Of a stretch of DNA of 64,000 nt, positions 36,090 to 44,072 are shown piece by piece. Under the pieces are notes generated by a model, which saw nothing but the letters and a program-made list of their open reading frames with translations, had not been told where the DNA came from and ran no database searches. Origin of the DNA: Vibrio cortegadensis (GTDB taxonomy: Bacteria > Pseudomonadota > Gammaproteobacteria > Enterobacterales > Vibrionaceae). The first letter of the stretch is position 1, and each line of letters opens with the position of its first letter. Where the stretch lies: positions 1,426,001-1,490,000 of the forward strand of contig NZ_AP025472.1 in assembly GCF_024347395.1 (NCBI RefSeq). Direction: 5' to 3'. Made by a program: the position numbers and the translations under genes.

Positions 36090-36719
36090 ATGTTGTTAAA
36101 AAGAAAAGGCGTTCAAATCTGGGCCCGTCGATTACATATCTATATTTCAATGGCCTTATTGTTGATTGTACTGTTTTTTTCAGTAACCGGAATCACGCTG
36201 AATCGACCAGAATGGTTTGAAAGTAGTCAGCCAAATATCAAGCAGCAGACGGCGATCATCCCCAATGAAATACTAAAAGCCTCACATGATGGTTATGAGC
36301 CAAATGAAGATGAGTTAATCGACTTTTTAACATCAAATTTGGGGTTACATGGTTCGCCATCAAACTTAGATGTGTTTACGAGTGTTGAAGCAGGGGAGCT
36401 AATTGAAGGAGAAGCGTCTCTCGATTTTAAAGGACCTGGGTACAACGCTAGCGTTTACATTGATCTGTTGACGGGTGAGGCGGAAATAGAGTCAACAAAT
36501 TATGGAGTTGTCGCCCTGCTCAATGACCTACATAAAGGCCGTAATAGCGGAGAAGTTTGGAAGTGGTTTATCGACATTACTGCACTGCTGATGATCTTCT
36601 TTGTATTAACTGGGGTTTGTCTGCTGCTGCCAAAGAAGAAGACATTGAACACCTCACTTAAATGGACTGCATTTGGATCGATTATCACGTTAAGCATCTT
36701 CTATCTTGCCGTCCCTTAA
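36090..36719 (+). CDS. Short PepSY-family membrane protein
   Basis: A 209-residue inner-membrane protein: helix 1 (RRLHIYISMALLLIVLFFSVTGITLNRP, about 15-40), a periplasmic PepSY-like part (about 45-145), helix 2 (IDITALLMIFFVLTGVCLLL, about 158-178) and a last helix at the C-terminus. His in RRLHIYIS and in NDLHKGRNSG are at positions where larger PepSY-TM ferric reductases (FoxB, PiuB) have haem-ligand histidines (family knowledge). A reductive role in metal release is possible (inference). First gene of a metal-transport operon behind a Fur-like box. Confidence 0.8.
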   Translation: MLLKRKGVQIWARRLHIYISMALLLIVLFFSVTGITLNRPEWFESSQPNIKQQTAIIPNEILKASHDGYEPNEDELIDFLTSNLGLHGSPSNLDVFTSVEAGELIEGEASLDFKGPGYNASVYIDLLTGEAEIESTNYGVVALLNDLHKGRNSGEVWKWFIDITALLMIFFVLTGVCLLLPKKKTLNTSLKWTAFGSIITLSIFYLAVP

Positions 36720-36803
36720 TCTGATTGCTGTTCTCGCTATTCATTGATGTTTAGCGTCGCAGGCAATGTAGTAAAAACCATTAATCCAACGATTGAGAAA
36801 CTC

Positions 36804-37364
36804 ATGAAACATAACAGGCGAACACTCGCATGGGCAAAACCAGTACTTGTTATTGCGGCATTAATTTTACCCATATTCACTCATGCAGCATCAGGCGATG
36901 GAGTGACAGAACAACTGGTTCATGAAAGCGCAAAAGTGGATATCCGTTTACAAATTCCGACCATTAAGACCACGACATATGCTCGACCATACGTTGCAGT
37001 TTGGATTGAAAATGATCAAAGAAAATCAGTAAAAACGGTTCAACTTTGGGTCGGTAAAGACGAATGGCTGAAAGACTTACGCAGTTGGTGGAGAAAGGTA
37101 GGGCGTTACGATAAATCGCTTGTTGATGCAGTGACATCGGCCACTCGTCCTGCTGGTGATTATCGATTTGTATGGGACGGTACTAACGACGCCGGACAGA
37201 AGGTCGCGCAAGGTAATTACACCTTCCACATTGAAGTCGTGCGCGAGCATGGTGGGCGGAACTATCTACGTCAGAAATTAGAACTGGGGAATAGCGCGAA
37301 TTCATACCAAATCCAGCCAACAGAAGAGACTGGGTTAATCGACATTCATTATCGGCCTCAGTAG
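36804..37364 (+). CDS. DUF2271 periplasmic protein
   Basis: A 186-residue exported protein, signal peptide MKHNRRTLAWAKPVLVIAALILPIFTHA by my reading. A DUF2271 domain follows: PYVAVWIENDQRKSVKTVQLWVGKDEWLKDL and the FlgD-like RFVWDGTNDAGQKVAQGNYTFHIEV. DUF2271 often travels with PepSY proteins and flavin transferases in metal-linked clusters (family knowledge). The ATG at 36804 gives a proper signal peptide, unlike an upstream TTG. It follows the PepSY gene and is probably in the same operon. Confidence 0.8.
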   Translation: MKHNRRTLAWAKPVLVIAALILPIFTHAASGDGVTEQLVHESAKVDIRLQIPTIKTTTYARPYVAVWIENDQRKSVKTVQLWVGKDEWLKDLRSWWRKVGRYDKSLVDAVTSATRPAGDYRFVWDGTNDAGQKVAQGNYTFHIEVVREHGGRNYLRQKLELGNSANSYQIQPTEETGLIDIHYRPQ

Positions 37365-37408
37365 GAACCTATAACTAAGAAACCTATAAATAAGAAGCCT
37401 GGAAATAA
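37365..37408. repeat. Degenerate tandem repeat, three 14-15 bp units
   Basis: GAACCTATAACTAA (37365-37378), GAAACCTATAAATAA (37379-37393) and GAAGCCTGGAAATAA (37394-37408) begin right after the DUF2271 stop codon. They separate that gene from the DUF4198 gene inside the presumed operon. Confidence 0.6.
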
Positions 37409-37465
37409 AAACAAAAACCAACAGTCATTAATTTAAATAAACCTCAATTTATGGATTTAATCAGA

Positions 37466-38299
37466 ATGAAAACTACGAAACTGAAAGTTGCCCTACTTGC
37501 CAGTGTGATGGCGGTTGGTATGGCCGCCGCAACGACAGCTAACGCGCACCCACGTTGGGTTTTACCGTCACACTTTACCGTGTCAAAAGAGGGAGGCGAC
37601 TGGCTAACGTTTGACGTGACCGCGTCTCATGGCACTTTTGTGTTTGATAAACCTGCGGGCAGCGAGTCGGCACAAGTCGTCATGCCAGACGGTAGAAAAG
37701 AGCGCCCTAACTTTGTCATTAGAGGAAAACGCCGTTCAATTTTCGATTTCTATTTTGAAGAGCAAGGCACGCATAAAGTTCAGATCAATAACACCCCGAC
37801 TTATTACACTCAATACAAAGCTGGCCGTCGAGACACGGTTAAGTGGCTTAAAGCAAGCAAAGCGGAACGTGATCAATTGCTGCCAGAGAAAGCTCGTGAC
37901 GTGAGTACACAGCTTAGCTTTACTCGTGCAGAAAGTTACATCACCGTAGGAAAGCCAAGTTCTTCTGTATTTGAAATTGAAGGCAAGCTACTTGAGATGA
38001 AACCCATTACTCATCCCGCTGACATCGTGGCTGGTGAAGACGTTGAATTTCAATTTTTCTATAACGGTCAACCTCAAATTGGCGTCGTCGCTGAGATCAC
38101 TCGCGAAGGAACGCTTTACCGCAATCATCAGGAACAGATTGACGTGACCAGTGATGAACAAGGGCGCATTACATTCAACCCTAATGTTGCAGGTCGATAC
38201 GTAATGAAAGCGAATTACAAAGGTGAGTTGATCGATAATGTGATGGCTGAAAAAGCGAGTACCAATGTCCATTTAACCTTTGAAGCTCTATTGCCGTAA
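37466..38299 (+). CDS. DUF4198 (NikM/CopC-like) periplasmic protein
   Basis: A 277-residue exported protein of the DUF4198 family, which is tied to nickel/cobalt and other metal uptake. The signal peptide ends TTANA, so the mature chain should start HPRWVLP with an N-terminal histidine, a common metal-binding feature in CopC- and NikM-like proteins. Two beta-rich domains follow, with DIVAGEDVEFQFFYNGQP at about 185-202. It is flanked by other exported proteins and a ZnuABC-like transporter. An ATG 15 bases upstream is an alternative start. Confidence 0.82.
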   Translation: MKTTKLKVALLASVMAVGMAAATTANAHPRWVLPSHFTVSKEGGDWLTFDVTASHGTFVFDKPAGSESAQVVMPDGRKERPNFVIRGKRRSIFDFYFEEQGTHKVQINNTPTYYTQYKAGRRDTVKWLKASKAERDQLLPEKARDVSTQLSFTRAESYITVGKPSSSVFEIEGKLLEMKPITHPADIVAGEDVEFQFFYNGQPQIGVVAEITREGTLYRNHQEQIDVTSDEQGRITFNPNVAGRYVMKANYKGELIDNVMAEKASTNVHLTFEALLP

Positions 38300-38381
38300 G
38301 TCTAACCCACTCTATTTACAAATAAAGGATTAGTGGTCATGCATTAATCCTTGTTTAGTTCTCATCACCGAAAAGATCTTT

Positions 38382-38699
38382 ATGAAAAAAAATTGCTCTC
38401 TGATTGGCGCGTTCATTGCGTTATGTTTCTCATCTTCTGCTTTTGCGCACTTTCCGTTAATGAGTTGCTGGTTAGAAGCAGATTACGTGCTTTGTGAAGC
38501 GGGCTATAGCGATGGAAGCAAGGCTGTAGATTATAACGTTGATATGTTCGACTACGACGATAATTTAATTGCTAAAGCGACCACCGATAAACGCTCAATT
38601 GCACAATTTAGTCACCCACAAACCGATTTCTACTTAGTGTTTGATTCGGGCCATGAAAACCCAGTAGAGGTTGATGTCGTTGAGATTTCACAAAAATGA
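38382..38699 (+). CDS. Small periplasmic protein with predicted N-terminal His
   Basis: Not recognised. 105 residues: signal peptide ending SSAFA, then HFPLMSCWLEADYVLCEAGYSDG. The mature protein should begin with histidine, followed by two cysteines that could form a disulfide or metal site. The rest looks like one small beta domain. Its stop overlaps the next gene by 4 bases, and it follows DUF4198 by 82 bases. It is probably an accessory metal-binding protein of the operon (inference). Confidence 0.75.
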   Translation: MKKNCSLIGAFIALCFSSSAFAHFPLMSCWLEADYVLCEAGYSDGSKAVDYNVDMFDYDDNLIAKATTDKRSIAQFSHPQTDFYLVFDSGHENPVEVDVVEISQK

Positions 38700-39346
38700 T
38701 AGTGCAAACCGTTAAATCGAATACTGGCAGCAGTGAAGGTCGTTGGGTTGGAGGCATCATTGCAGTAATTTTGCTTGTTGCAACGATCGCAATTCCATTT
38801 CATCAACAATCCAGTAAACAGTATGGCTTAGAGTCACATCAAATCTCGGTGAAGGACTTACATCAAGATGATCTTGCGATGATTGCTGAATTACGCCTTG
38901 CGTTTGAAGAGATCAAAGATTTACGGCTTGATGCTGTATCGATTAACAACGAGCAGCTAAGTAATCGCGAACAGCCGCTAAATAGTAGTGAACAACATCA
39001 AGGTAATCGTGATCTATCAAACGCCTCTAGCAGAAAAGTGCTCGCATTTTCGCCATCGGTCAGAGAATTAGAAGAAAACTGGATTGCACCATTTGTGCAC
39101 GATAAAAGCTGGGTAAGGAAAGGTGAACACCATTGGTCGAATCTAGGCAATGGATTCTATTTCGGGCGAAGAGTAGCAAGTGATGGCGCTGCCAATGTTG
39201 TTCTCAATACTCAACTTTCAAGCCCTGATATATGGCTAGCGAATGAAGCCTCTTTACTTGATATTGACGGCTCGATCAGTTTACAAATTTTACTCGATAA
39301 ACGCTGGAAACAAGTTGCGTTTACCGTATCCACAGAAACACATTAA
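38696..39346 (+). CDS. Membrane-anchored periplasmic protein (DUF6162-like)
   Basis: A 216-residue protein with one N-terminal membrane helix (WVGGIIAVILLVATIAIPF, about 17-35). A periplasmic part with a Gln/Asn/Ser-rich linker (about 82-112) follows, then a C-terminal domain containing WIAPFVHDKSWVRKGEHHW. The latter has His residues that might bind metal. From memory it resembles DUF6162, found beside metal ABC transporters; I am not certain. It overlaps the gene before it by 4 bases. Confidence 0.65.
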   Translation: MIVQTVKSNTGSSEGRWVGGIIAVILLVATIAIPFHQQSSKQYGLESHQISVKDLHQDDLAMIAELRLAFEEIKDLRLDAVSINNEQLSNREQPLNSSEQHQGNRDLSNASSRKVLAFSPSVRELEENWIAPFVHDKSWVRKGEHHWSNLGNGFYFGRRVASDGAANVVLNTQLSSPDIWLANEASLLDIDGSISLQILLDKRWKQVAFTVSTETH

Positions 39347-39354
39347 GAGTGCTA

Positions 39355-40323
39355 ATGATGAACCAATCACTTTACCGTCGCGTCCTGATATTGATAGCAG
39401 GGCTGTGTTCAGTCATTAATGCAAATGCTGCCACTGAAACTGATATACAAAATCTAGCTATATCTGAAAAACAAGCTGTATCTCAAAAACTAACCATCGG
39501 TATCACACTTCAGCCTTATTACAGCTATGTAAAAGCCGTTGTTGGTGACAGAGCAACGATTCTTCCTTTGGTTGATGCAGGGTTCAATCCACATAATTAC
39601 TTGCCACAACCTAATGACTTGCGCCGACTCGCGCAGATGGATGTCATCGTAATTAATGGTATCGGACATGATGATTTTGCTCTTAAAGTCATCGATGCTG
39701 CCAATCGAACCGATCTTGTGGTGTTGAAAGCAAACCAAGACGTGCCGTTACTGCCTGCGATGGGACAATCTGTCGGTAAAGGTGCGGTAAACCCACATAC
39801 TTTTGTAGGCCTGTCGACCACCATTCAGAAGGTGTACACCATCGCCAGTGAGCTATCGAAAATCGATCCTGAGAACGCAAGCTTCTATCGTAAAAATGCA
39901 CGTAAATACGCAAAGATGTTCCGCTTGATGAAGCGCGAAGCAATGTTATCACTTGGAGAGCTTGATACGGCTGGAATGAAAGTGGCCACAACACACAATG
40001 CATACGGCTATATCCTACAGGAATTTGGTGTGGATGTTGAAGCAGTGATTGAGCCTGCTCACGGCGTAGAACCGAGTGCTAGCCAGCTACAAGATACGAT
40101 CGAAAAGATCAAAGCATCCGATATCGATGTGCTTTTCTATGAATTGAATATGCCAAATCGTTTTGTCGATACCATTGAGCAGGCGACTGGGGTTCAACTC
40201 TATCGTTTTTCCCATATGACCCATGGGCCGTATGAAGACGACAAAGTCGAAGTCGAAATGAAAAAGAACTTACAAACATTAATTGAAGCGATGAAGTTTG
40301 CGGCTGCGAGAGATAAATCATGA
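39355..40323 (+). CDS. Metal ABC transporter substrate-binding protein (ZnuA/MntC family)
   Basis: A 322-residue periplasmic cluster A-I binding protein. Likely ligands are His80 (NPHNYLP), His148 (NPHTFVG), His214 (TTHNAYGY) and an acidic residue near 263 (YELN). It lacks the His-rich loop of ZnuA, so zinc, manganese or iron cannot be separated by reading. Signal peptide to about residue 26. ATG 39355 or 39358 is the likely start. Its stop overlaps the ATPase gene. Confidence 0.85.
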   Translation: MMNQSLYRRVLILIAGLCSVINANAATETDIQNLAISEKQAVSQKLTIGITLQPYYSYVKAVVGDRATILPLVDAGFNPHNYLPQPNDLRRLAQMDVIVINGIGHDDFALKVIDAANRTDLVVLKANQDVPLLPAMGQSVGKGAVNPHTFVGLSTTIQKVYTIASELSKIDPENASFYRKNARKYAKMFRLMKREAMLSLGELDTAGMKVATTHNAYGYILQEFGVDVEAVIEPAHGVEPSASQLQDTIEKIKASDIDVLFYELNMPNRFVDTIEQATGVQLYRFSHMTHGPYEDDKVEVEMKKNLQTLIEAMKFAAARDKS

Positions 40324-41114
40324 TGCAGGATCTCAATGCTAAAAAATACCCATCTCAAGGGCCAAAGATTGAACTCAAACAGGTTGGATTAAGTTATGAC
40401 GATAATGTGATCTTAGAGCAGATTAATTTGTCACTTGATGCAGGAAAGAGTCATGTAATCATGGGCCCGAATGGCGGAGGTAAGACATCTCTATTACGTT
40501 CGATTTTGGGTTTTACGCCTTTTAAAGGACACATTGATATCCAGTGGCCAGAGCAAATTGGCAAGATAGGTTACGTGCCACAAAAAGCGATGTTTGAATC
40601 AAGTCTGCCATTAACGGTGATGGATTTCATTCTGCTTAATCAAACTCGTTCGCCACTGTTTTGGAAGCGTAACCGAAAGCATACCGCACATGCACTAGAG
40701 CAGTTAGATCGCGTTGGAATGGCGGGTCGAGCAGATCGCCGAATGGGGCAGCTTTCCGGTGGAGAACAGCAGCGCGTTTTGTTCGCCCAAGCGTTGCTCG
40801 ATGATCCGCAATTATTAGTTTTAGATGAACCAACCACAGGGATGGACGAGCAGGGGGTTCGCTACCTAGAGTCTTTGATTCATGAATATGTGGCGGATGG
40901 GAAAACCGTGCTTGCAGTACATCATGATGTCTCAGCAGTAAGACGTTTAGAAGCGCAAGTTCATGTGGTGAATCGATACTTGGTCGATAGTGGAAGTTAT
41001 CAAGAGGTACTGCAACCTGAAAAGATTGAGCGATTGTTTAATCATTACAGCGCCCCTGAAATAGCAATACCTTCAGATGATTCAAAAACGACGAACCAAA
41101 AAGAGGTGGCGTAA
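40320..41114 (+). CDS. Metal ABC transporter ATPase (ZnuC-like)
   Basis: A 264-residue cytoplasmic ATPase: Walker A GPNGGGKTSLLR near residue 51, signature LSGGEQQRVLFAQALLDDP near 143 and Walker B LLVLDEPTTGMD near 164. It powers the permease encoded next. It overlaps the substrate-binding gene before it by 4 bases and the permease gene by one base. A C-terminal tail (about 240-264) is polar and not part of the core. Confidence 0.9.
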   Translation: MMQDLNAKKYPSQGPKIELKQVGLSYDDNVILEQINLSLDAGKSHVIMGPNGGGKTSLLRSILGFTPFKGHIDIQWPEQIGKIGYVPQKAMFESSLPLTVMDFILLNQTRSPLFWKRNRKHTAHALEQLDRVGMAGRADRRMGQLSGGEQQRVLFAQALLDDPQLLVLDEPTTGMDEQGVRYLESLIHEYVADGKTVLAVHHDVSAVRRLEAQVHVVNRYLVDSGSYQEVLQPEKIERLFNHYSAPEIAIPSDDSKTTNQKEVA

Positions 41115-41989
41115 TGGAGTGGTTACGACAACTTGCACAAATGGCTGTTGAAAATGGTTGGCTCAGTAACAGTTTTTCGTATGCATTCATGGTTAATGCA
41201 GTGGTTGCTGCATTCTTGTTAGGGCCATTATTAGGTGGTTTGGGCACGTTGGTGATTGCAAAGCGTTTAGCCTTTTTCTCTGAAGCGGTGGGCCATGCGG
41301 CTTTAACGGGTATTGCGCTTGGAGTATTGCTTGGAGAGCCCGCCGAAAATCCTATTATAGGTCTGTTTAGTTTTTGTATGATTTTTGCCTTGTTACTTCA
41401 CTTTGTCCGTAATCGTACCAACGTGCCATATGACACATTAGTCGGCGTCTTTCTTGCCTTAGCTCTGGCTGTGGGTGCCGCTTTATTAATGTATGTCGCA
41501 AGGAAGATTAATATACATATGTTAGAGAACGTGCTGTTTGGCTCTATTCTAACCGTGACGGATCAAGACATTATTGTCCTTGCGATATGCTGCTTGGTGA
41601 TCACTCTACTGCTCATCCCAACCTTTAACCGAATCTTGTTGACCTGCATCAGCCCTGATATTGCAAGAGTGCGTGGTTATAACACGAATTTTTATGACTA
41701 CTTGTTCGTGATAATGATTACGCTAGTGACGATCGCATCAGTAAAAATTGTTGGAGCGGTATTAGTTGGCGCTCTGCTGCTTATTCCAGGCGCAACGGCT
41801 CGTTTACTTACAAAAAGAATGGGGAGCTTTGTTCTATTGTCCGGAGGTTTAGCAACAATCGCTTGCGTTGTCGGTACTGTATTACCAATGGAACTTGAAT
41901 TGCCTGTCCCTTCTGGAGCATCGATTATTATCGTCTCGGCAAGCTTCTTTTTAAGTGCAACTGTCTACCGAATAGCGAAAAAGGCGTAA
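41114..41989 (+). CDS. Metal ABC transporter permease (ZnuB-like)
   Basis: A 291-residue inner-membrane protein with about eight hydrophobic helices, ABC-3 family (ZnuB/MntB). Signature-like stretches are SEAVGHAALTGIALGVLLG near residue 55 and VKIVGAVLVGALLLIPGATARLL near 213. It forms the channel for the metal delivered by the upstream binding protein. It overlaps its neighbours by one base on each side. Confidence 0.9.
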   Translation: MEWLRQLAQMAVENGWLSNSFSYAFMVNAVVAAFLLGPLLGGLGTLVIAKRLAFFSEAVGHAALTGIALGVLLGEPAENPIIGLFSFCMIFALLLHFVRNRTNVPYDTLVGVFLALALAVGAALLMYVARKINIHMLENVLFGSILTVTDQDIIVLAICCLVITLLLIPTFNRILLTCISPDIARVRGYNTNFYDYLFVIMITLVTIASVKIVGAVLVGALLLIPGATARLLTKRMGSFVLLSGGLATIACVVGTVLPMELELPVPSGASIIIVSASFFLSATVYRIAKKA

Positions 41990-42879
41990 TGATGAAACGT
42001 AAAATGATTGGGGCAATCACTACGAGTTTGGCTCTGATGAGTGCATTACTAAGCCCAAACCTCCTTGCTGCCGATATTCTCACAGCAACTCCCGTTACTT
42101 ATATGCTTGCAACAGAGTTAACTAAAGATACCAGCATAACCACCACATACTTGCCACCTAAGCGTTATGGGATAGAGAGGCTACCCAATTGGTTCGCTGG
42201 GAAAGGGCAAGATCAAGTACTACAGCAGGCGAAACCCGCCAGTGTCGCCATCACTCTTAGTGCTATTTGGCGACAAGAACCATTGTTTAAATTGGCTCGT
42301 CAAGGGAACATCCGTCTCGTTGAAATCGATGCATCGCAAGCCATCTCCCCAAGGTCTCAAGGCGTAGCCGCGTTAACCTTGCCCGATGGAGAGGTATCTA
42401 AATATTCGTGGTTAAACCCAACTAACTTGAATCGAATGTCCGCAATCGTAAGTGATGACCTCAAACGATTATGGCCAGAAAAAGCGAACCAAATAGAGAA
42501 GAATCATCAACAATTTATGTTATCGGTGAGGCACCTTATTAATGCCCAACAAAAGACATTAATTGATTCGGAGATTGATTCAGTTCTTTTACTTTCATCG
42601 TCACTCGAAGATTTTGCTTCAGGTAATCAACTGTTTGTCGTCGATCGTTTAACGAAAGCCGAGTTGGAATGGACTAAAGCTGAGGAGCAAATAATAGAGC
42701 GCAGCATCAAAGAGGATCCGAACTTATGGATATTAACCTCTTCCAAACCATCAAAAAAACTGCGGAAGTTGGTGCCAGATAACCGTATTTTGCAGATTGA
42801 TACTGTTGATCGTTGGGGGCGTGCCGGAATTAGCGTCGAAAATCCATTGGAGCGGTGGATGATACCAACCACACATTAG
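41989..42879 (+). CDS. Second, ligand-poor metal-binding-protein homologue
   Basis: A 296-residue exported protein (signal peptide to about residue 28, PNLLA) with the overall pattern of a ZnuA-type binding protein. The ligand histidines are missing: where NPHxYLP is expected it reads YLPPKRYGIERLPNW, and where PHxFxxP is expected it reads KYSWLNPTNLNRM. It may bind another ligand, chaperone the first protein, or sense metal state (inference). It ends the operon; the gene starts within the permease stop codon. Confidence 0.75.
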   Translation: MMKRKMIGAITTSLALMSALLSPNLLAADILTATPVTYMLATELTKDTSITTTYLPPKRYGIERLPNWFAGKGQDQVLQQAKPASVAITLSAIWRQEPLFKLARQGNIRLVEIDASQAISPRSQGVAALTLPDGEVSKYSWLNPTNLNRMSAIVSDDLKRLWPEKANQIEKNHQQFMLSVRHLINAQQKTLIDSEIDSVLLLSSSLEDFASGNQLFVVDRLTKAELEWTKAEEQIIERSIKEDPNLWILTSSKPSKKLRKLVPDNRILQIDTVDRWGRAGISVENPLERWMIPTTH

Positions 42880-43082
42880 TCACAGGAAATTCTTTGTTTG
42901 TGAATGTGACATTATGGTTGTCTAACTTCGATTTAAACGTGAGGTCGCTCTTTTTCAAAGTATTGACTGAATATTTATGAGAGTTAAATCACATTTGATA
43001 TTGCTCTAACACGATGATTTGAATGATAAATGGTCAAGTTGGCGATGATTTCAGCAAACGATCAAAAACTGTGAATTTATGC

Positions 43083-43111
43083 TTGCACGGATAGGGAACA
43101 GTCGCTATTAT
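43083..43111 (+). promoter_or_regulatory. Sigma-70 promoter of tRNA-Val
   Basis: TTGCAC (43083-43088), a 17-base spacer, TATTAT (43106-43111), placing transcription start around 43118, some 15 bases before the tRNA. The preceding 200 bases after the metal operon hold nothing else I recognise. Confidence 0.65.
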
Positions 43112-43132
43112 CTATCTCGTTCCCAAGGGAAA

Positions 43133-43209
43133 GCCCGCTTAGCTCAGTTGGTTAGAGTACTTGCATGACATGCAAGGTGTCACTGGTTCGAGTCCAGTAG
43201 CGGGCACCA
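43133..43209 (+). tRNA. tRNA-Val (anticodon GAC)
   Basis: A 77-base gene with CCA encoded. The acceptor stem GCCCGCT pairs with AGCGGGC, the D-loop is AGTTGGTTA, and the anticodon stem CTTGC/GCAAG encloses loop ATGACAT, giving anticodon GAC for valine. The T arm is ACTGG-TTCGAGT-CCAGT. Position 32 is A rather than the usual pyrimidine, and the D-stem closes with G-T. It stands alone with its own promoter and terminator. Confidence 0.95.
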
Positions 43210-43222
43210 AATTCGACGAAAT

Positions 43223-43246
43223 AGCCCACCTAGTGTGGGCTTTTTT
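43223..43246 (+). terminator. Terminator of tRNA-Val
   Basis: AGCCCAC, 5-base loop, GTGGGCT, then TTTTT: a textbook factor-independent terminator 14 bases after the CCA end. Confidence 0.92.
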
Positions 43247-43454
43247 GTGCCTGTAATTCCTTGTTTTATCAGATGCTTAGCTAACTGTTGTGGTTTGCTT
43301 TGCGGATCAATTTAGTCTCAAACATTGTTTATTTCCAATCAGCTGGTCGAAATTGCGCGATACTCATCACAATTACTAATGCTTTTCTAATACTTAATCG
43401 TCATATGCAACCAACCGATATATTATCAAGTCTAATTGATATATGGGTTGGTTT

Positions 43455-44072
43455 ATGTCGATAAATACTTCTTTTTACAACAAAAACGCTGTTCAGCTAG
43501 CCACAAAATATGACTCTTTAGCATTTGAAAATGTTCACGGTTCGTGGTCTATGTATTGGCCTTGTAGAGATGCAAAGGTTCTTGATATCGGTGCAGGCTC
43601 AGGGCGTGATGCTAGATGGTTTGCAAAGCAAGGTTGCTCGGTTATAGCCGTTGAACCAGCAAGTGAATTTCGTCAATTAGGAACCTCAAACTCCTCTTCT
43701 CAAATTCAGTGGTTAGATGATTCATTACCTGCTTTAGCCAACACAAGAAACGTATGTCAGCAATATAATTTGATTTTGGTTTCAGCAGTATGGATGCACT
43801 TAAATTCAATGGAACGTGAAGAGTCGCTTGTCGTACTGTCTGAACTTCTTTCTGATAATGGAAAACTGATTATCACATTGCGCCATGGTGGTTTTGATGA
43901 TGGACGCAATGCTTACAACGTTTCTGTCGAACAGCTAGAGAAATTAAGTATAGTTTCAAGACTGGCTGTATGTCATGTAGCTAAAGGCGCAGATTCTTTG
44001 AATAGAAGGAATGTTTCTTGGCAAACCGTGGTGTTAGAACACGCAAGCGCTAATAATGATAAGGGCAGTTGA
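43455..44072 (+). CDS. Class I SAM-dependent methyltransferase
   Basis: A 205-residue Rossmann-fold methyltransferase. SAM-binding motif I is VLDIGAGSGRDARWF near residues 47-61, motif II is VIAVEPA near 69 and motif III-like is LSDNGKLIITLRHG near 140. No DNA-methylase motif (NPPY/DPPY) is seen, so the substrate is probably not DNA by standard chemistry. Its stop overlaps the HNH nuclease start (TGATG), so the two are coupled and may work together. I use ATG 43455, preceded by GGGTTGG, over ATG 43443. Confidence 0.8.
   Translation: MSINTSFYNKNAVQLATKYDSLAFENVHGSWSMYWPCRDAKVLDIGAGSGRDARWFAKQGCSVIAVEPASEFRQLGTSNSSSQIQWLDDSLPALANTRNVCQQYNLILVSAVWMHLNSMEREESLVVLSELLSDNGKLIITLRHGGFDDGRNAYNVSVEQLEKLSIVSRLAVCHVAKGADSLNRRNVSWQTVVLEHASANNDKGS

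Noticed and set aside
43133..43209. tRNA-Met or tRNA-Ile reading of the tRNA
   Set aside because: The seven-base loop ATGACAT centred between CTTGC and GCAAG puts GAC, not CAT, at positions 34-36.
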